This document shows, in pieces, positions 22,149-25,840 of a stretch of DNA of 25,840 bases. The DNA lies in the NCBI GenBank assembly GCA_000231825.2, contig JH720357.1, forward strand, positions 487,617-513,456, written 5' to 3'. The number at the start of each line of letters is the position of its first letter. Positions within the stretch are counted from its first letter, which is position 1. The DNA comes from Tetrahymena elliotti 4EA (lineage: Eukaryota > Ciliophora > Oligohymenophorea > Hymenostomatida > Tetrahymenidae). Position numbers and translations under genes: made by a program. The notes under the pieces are model-generated. The model ran no database searches and had not been told where the DNA came from. It saw nothing but the letters and a program-made list of their open reading frames with translations.

Positions 22149-25100
22149 ATGACTTCATTGCTTCAAAAAAATACTTAAATAAAATAATTTATACTCTTCT
22201 AAGTAATAAATTTCCTTCTTATTCAATTTACTCAAGGTAAAATATTTTCAATTTTACAAAAATTGTGTTTATATTCAAAAAAATTTCATGATTAACAGGA
22301 TTAGAAGTACTTTATGATGTTAATTTTACTTAGTAGACTATTGACTGTGATAGCATGTTTTCTAATCAATGGAGCCCAATCGGAGTTCCTTATATTAATG
22401 GCAGTTAATGCTCGTTATCATGCACTAGAGCTGATACAATTCAGAATGTTTCTCTCTTTAGTTTAAATTCTGTTGATTATCCAAATGGATTTTAATTGCA
22501 ACAGTAAATGACACAACCCTATTCAATAGTAGGTGCAGATATTGTTTATTCTTTAGATTAAAGTCAAATGCAAATAAATCTTAAAGATGGTTCAAATACT
22601 ATATCAACTCAGACTATTGGAACAACTAGAGAAGTAGGATAATTTGGTATTAATTATTAAGTAAATTGTCCTTCATATTCATCAAATAGAAGCACTTATA
22701 TTGCCTCACTTGTTTATAAGTAGAAATTAAACTCAAATAGTATAATCTTATAATTTTAGTAATAGTAACTCAGTTCAACACAAAGTGATAATTTAATGGG
22801 TATTGCTTAAATTAGATTATGGACAAACTGCGTATAAAACTGTGATGTATGTACTGATAGTACAAACTGCTAAAAATGTTTTCTTGGCTTTACAGTAACT
22901 TCTCTTCCAAATGGATAAAGAGTATGCCAGCAAACACAAACACAAACTGCTTGTCAAGCAAATTGCAATCTTTGCACAAATTCTATTGATAACTCTGTTT
23001 CTATTTGTGATAATTGCACATATGGATATTATTTGAATGGTAGTAATGTCTGCTCACCTCTTCATGCATGCCCTATAAGTACATTCTTATTAAATATTAT
23101 CATTTTTTTAAAGATTGAATAGTAGATAATTTTAATTTAATCTTTTTAAACTAGATTAAATGTATAGTTATACTACCAATACGTGTGTTAATTATACTAA
23201 TAGTTGCTATTTATAAACATCTTACAAATCAAACCAATGGACCTCTTGCAATGGGTTAGTTGATCCTGGTAACTATAGATGTGACATAAATTATGGAATC
23301 TTGTTTTATGAATGGTAAAACTACAAATTAGTTAAATGTGGATGCCCAGACCCTTATTGTTCATCATGTTTAAACACAGGTTAGTGCTACTAATGTCTTC
23401 CTGGTTATTCTATAGGGGGTTCATCAAGTGTATGTACTTATGATGGCTCATGCCCTGCAAATTATTATTATGACTCTAATTAATTAACATGCTAACCTAT
23501 TTGCTCTGCTAATTGTGATTATTGCACTGCTAGTAGTTGTGTTTACTGTAAAAGAGATCAAAACTATTATATCCCTTCAAGCAATAAGAAAAATTGCCTA
23601 GTTTGCAGTATTCCAAATTGCAGTAAATGCAATAGTTCAGGTAAAAATTATAAAAATTCATCAAAATTTGATTTCTTATTCTTATCTTAAGAGCTTATAT
23701 TTGAAGATTGAGGTGTAACAAAATTTAATAAAAAAAACCCCAAAATAAATTTATCGAATTTCACCACTTTTTCCAATTTATCAATCCAGTATAATGCTTT
23801 TAATTTTTGAATGATATTGGTAAATTTAACTAATCCAATCAAGAAGTCTTATTTTAATAATGAAATTGCTGGATGTATATTTCATATCTTTCATAACTAT
23901 TATCCATGCATACTTACATAATTTTAAATAATATTTCTGAAATAAAAAATACTAAGAATGTTCTTTATTCTTTTAGATATTCTTAACTCAATTAATTTTT
24001 ATTTACTTACTTCCTTCTCATAGATATTTAACAATATTTTTCTTCAATCATATCAAAATTTGTTAAATTAGGCAATTTAAATAATATAATTTTCTTAAAA
24101 CTCCATTCTTCATTTACAAATACTCTTGATAGATTACTTAGTATGCATTACTTGAAATATTCAAAATATTATTTCAACTTTTTTAGATTATAAATTTTTA
24201 TTTTATTATTCAAAAAATTTTAAAAAAAGCTACATTTTTATTTAAATTATTTAAGGAACTTGTTCAGTATGCAATACAGGATTCTATTTATCTACAGATT
24301 ATTTAAAATGTGAGACCTGTTAAGTAAGTAATTGTAATTAATGCCTTTCTTTTAGTAATAATTGCCTGACTTGTGTAAAGAATTATACAAAGGTATCTAA
24401 TTAGTGTTATTGCAAATAAATAAACAGTTGTTAAGTATGCAGTACCACAGATGGAAGTATTTGTTTATAGTGTTATTAAGGATATACTCTAAATACATCT
24501 CTAAAAACATGTAGCTGTACATTATAAGGGTGCAGTTAATGTAAATAATATGATGGAAATAAATGCTAATCTAATACCTGCATATCAGGATATTAGTTTG
24601 ATTCTGTATCTGAAACTTGTTTATGTGGAGTTTAAAATTGTGCTGTTTGTAATAGTTCGAATGGATTAATTTGTAACTAATGCATAACTGGATATTAATT
24701 AATAGGTAATTCTGTATGCTAATGTAATGTAGCGAATTGCTCTTCTTGTGATCCTCAAAACGGGAATATATGTTTTACATGTAATAGTGGATACTCATTA
24801 AATTCTTCAACAGGTTTGTGTGAATCTAATATTCCTTTTTGCTAAACAAATAATACATCTGATATCACTATTTGTGATGTTTGCAAATAATATTTTACTC
24901 AGAATTAAAACAAAACTAAATGTATTCCTACTTTGGAAAATTGCTCTTCTATTGATGCAAATAATAAATGTCTTCAATGTGTTTAAAATTATATTTTGAA
25001 TACTGTTAATAATACATGCTCTTGTCAAGTTGAAAATTGTTAGAAATGTGATCCAAATGATGGAAGCTATTGTAATACTTGTAAGAATTATTATATTATT

Positions 25101-25840
25101 AGCTCTTCTAATTAAAAATGTATTTCCTCAATAAATAATTGTAATCAAATCGATGCAAGTGGGTAATGTCAGTCTTGTATTAATGGATACAAGTTAGATC
25201 AGATAAATAACATTTGCATTTGTGGTGTAAATAATTGCAGCTAATGCAATTAGACTGATGGAAGCTAATGCATTACTTGTGATAATTATTACAATAAAAG
25301 CCCATCTAATTAAGAATGTATTTCTTCAATAAGCAACTGTGGCTAAATTGATAGTAATGGTGTATGTAAGTCTTGTATTAATGGATACAAGTTAGATCAA
25401 GGAAGCAACTCTTGTATTTGTGCTGTTAATAATTGCAGCTAGTGTAATTAGACTGATGGAAGTTAATGTGTTATTTGCAATAATTATTATAACAAAAGCT
25501 CATCTAATAAAGAATGTGTTTCCTCAATAAGTGATTGTAATCAAATTGATACAAGTGGGTAATGCCAGTCTTGTATTAGTGGATACAAGTTAGATCAAAT
25601 AAATAACATTTGCATTTGTGGTGTAAATAATTGCAGCTAATGTAATTAGACTGATGGAAGTTAATGTATTACTTGTGATAATTATTATAACAAAAGCTCA
25701 TCTAATAAAGAATGTATTTCTTCAATAAATAATTGTAATCAAATCGATGCAAGTGGGTAATGTCAGTCTTGTATTAGTGGATACAAGTTAGATCAGATAA
25801 ATAACATTTGCATTTGTGGTGTAAATAATTGCAGCTAATG
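22149..25840 (+). CDS. Secreted cysteine-rich repeat protein (3' end beyond window)
   Basis: Exons 22149-22236, 22299-23078, 23155-23640 and 24256-25840 (still open at the window edge) encode at least 979 residues. The introns are 62, 76 and 615 nt, all phase 1 and GT..AG. Exon 1 supplies a leader whose hydrophobic core is FILFQVINFLLIQF, which fits a secreted or surface protein. Residues about 30-210 form a beta-rich N-terminal domain of unknown type, starting with a C-D-S-M-F-S-N-Q-W-S-P motif. From about residue 210 the protein consists of C-x2-C type repeats of the furin/IGFBP-like kind. From about residue 673 these become a regular 66-residue array with ten cysteines per unit. A C-terminal membrane segment or GPI signal would lie outside the window. 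It resembles ciliate cysteine-rich surface proteins and shares C-x2-C repeats, but not the overall plan, with the two paralogues at 2525-15367. Function unknown. Confidence 0.82.
23641..24255 (+). other. Long intron 3 of the Cys-rich repeat gene (615 nt)
   Basis: It begins GTAAAAATTA right after the codons for C-N-S-S and ends TTATTTAAG before G-T-C-S-V-C. The phase is 1 on both sides and cysteine-rich coding resumes at once. No protein-like frame or RNA gene was seen inside it. It is about eight to ten times longer than the other two introns of this gene. Confidence 0.75.
24921..25840 (+). repeat. 198-nt tandem coding repeat (66 aa units)
   Basis: Units start with the codon for the first Cys at 24921, 25119, 25317, 25515 and 25713, exactly 198 nt apart; the last runs off the window. 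Each full unit after the first encodes 66 residues with ten cysteines, including C-Q-S-C, C-I-C-G, N-N-C-S-Q-C and a G-Y-K-L-D segment. The unit at 24921 is diverged; the others are very similar. Over the 128 nt visible of the last unit, it differs from the unit at 25119 by only a few bases. The array clearly continues beyond the window. Confidence 0.95.

Noticed and set aside
22314..22511. Plus-strand frame starting with a signal-peptide-like MMLILLSRLLTVIACF
   Set aside because: It is in the wrong frame for the downstream Cys-rich protein and ends at TGA after about 65 codons. A better leader exon at 22149-22236 joins the correct frame through a normal 62-nt intron.
23738..23745. CCCCAAAA motif resembling ciliate telomere sequence
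   Set aside because: It is a single copy inside an intron, without tandem repetition, so coincidence is likely.
24807..25028. 73-codon minus-strand frame
   Set aside because: It is antisense to the cysteine-rich exon of the plus-strand gene.

Overview
The window looks like macronuclear DNA of an oligohymenophorean ciliate, most like Tetrahymena. It is very AT-rich. Every long reading frame is full of TAA and TAG (glutamine) and ends only at TGA. Genes are split by short AT-rich GT..AG introns, mostly 52-114 nt, which is longer than the 20-35 nt introns of Paramecium. Read with the standard code the window seems to hold only scraps; read with the ciliate code it holds five large protein genes. 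No rRNA, tRNA, CRISPR array or clear transposase gene was seen. The species assignment is inference.

Layout: (1) 330-2045, minus: intronless homologue of KIF-binding protein. (2) 2525-8303, minus: secreted/membrane protein of 1807 aa in seven exons (signal peptide, laminin-G/concanavalin-like beta domains, two cysteine-rich blocks, seven C-terminal hydrophobic segments). (3) 9197-15367, minus: a tandem paralogue of 1770 aa with the same seven-exon plan and the same intron phases; one intron has grown from 55 to 554 nt. (4) 15971-19677 (possibly to 20261), minus: protein with two cyclic-nucleotide-binding domains and a long Q/N/S-rich tail. (5) 22149 to beyond the window end, plus: secreted cysteine-rich protein whose C-terminal part is a tandem array of exact 198-nt (66-residue) units. 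Between genes 4 and 5 lies a 1.9-kb AT-rich divergent spacer.

Working together: genes 2, 3 and 5 all look like surface or secreted cysteine-rich proteins. Genes 2 and 3 also carry a 7-TM-like module, so they are receptor-like candidates. Gene 4 would be a soluble cyclic-nucleotide effector and the KBP homologue a kinesin regulator. Ciliate genes are transcribed singly, so adjacency alone does not show a shared pathway; only the gene 2/gene 3 relationship (tandem duplication) is directly supported by sequence. Exon boundaries were deduced by hand from frame continuity, splice dinucleotides and, for genes 2 and 3, mutual alignment.
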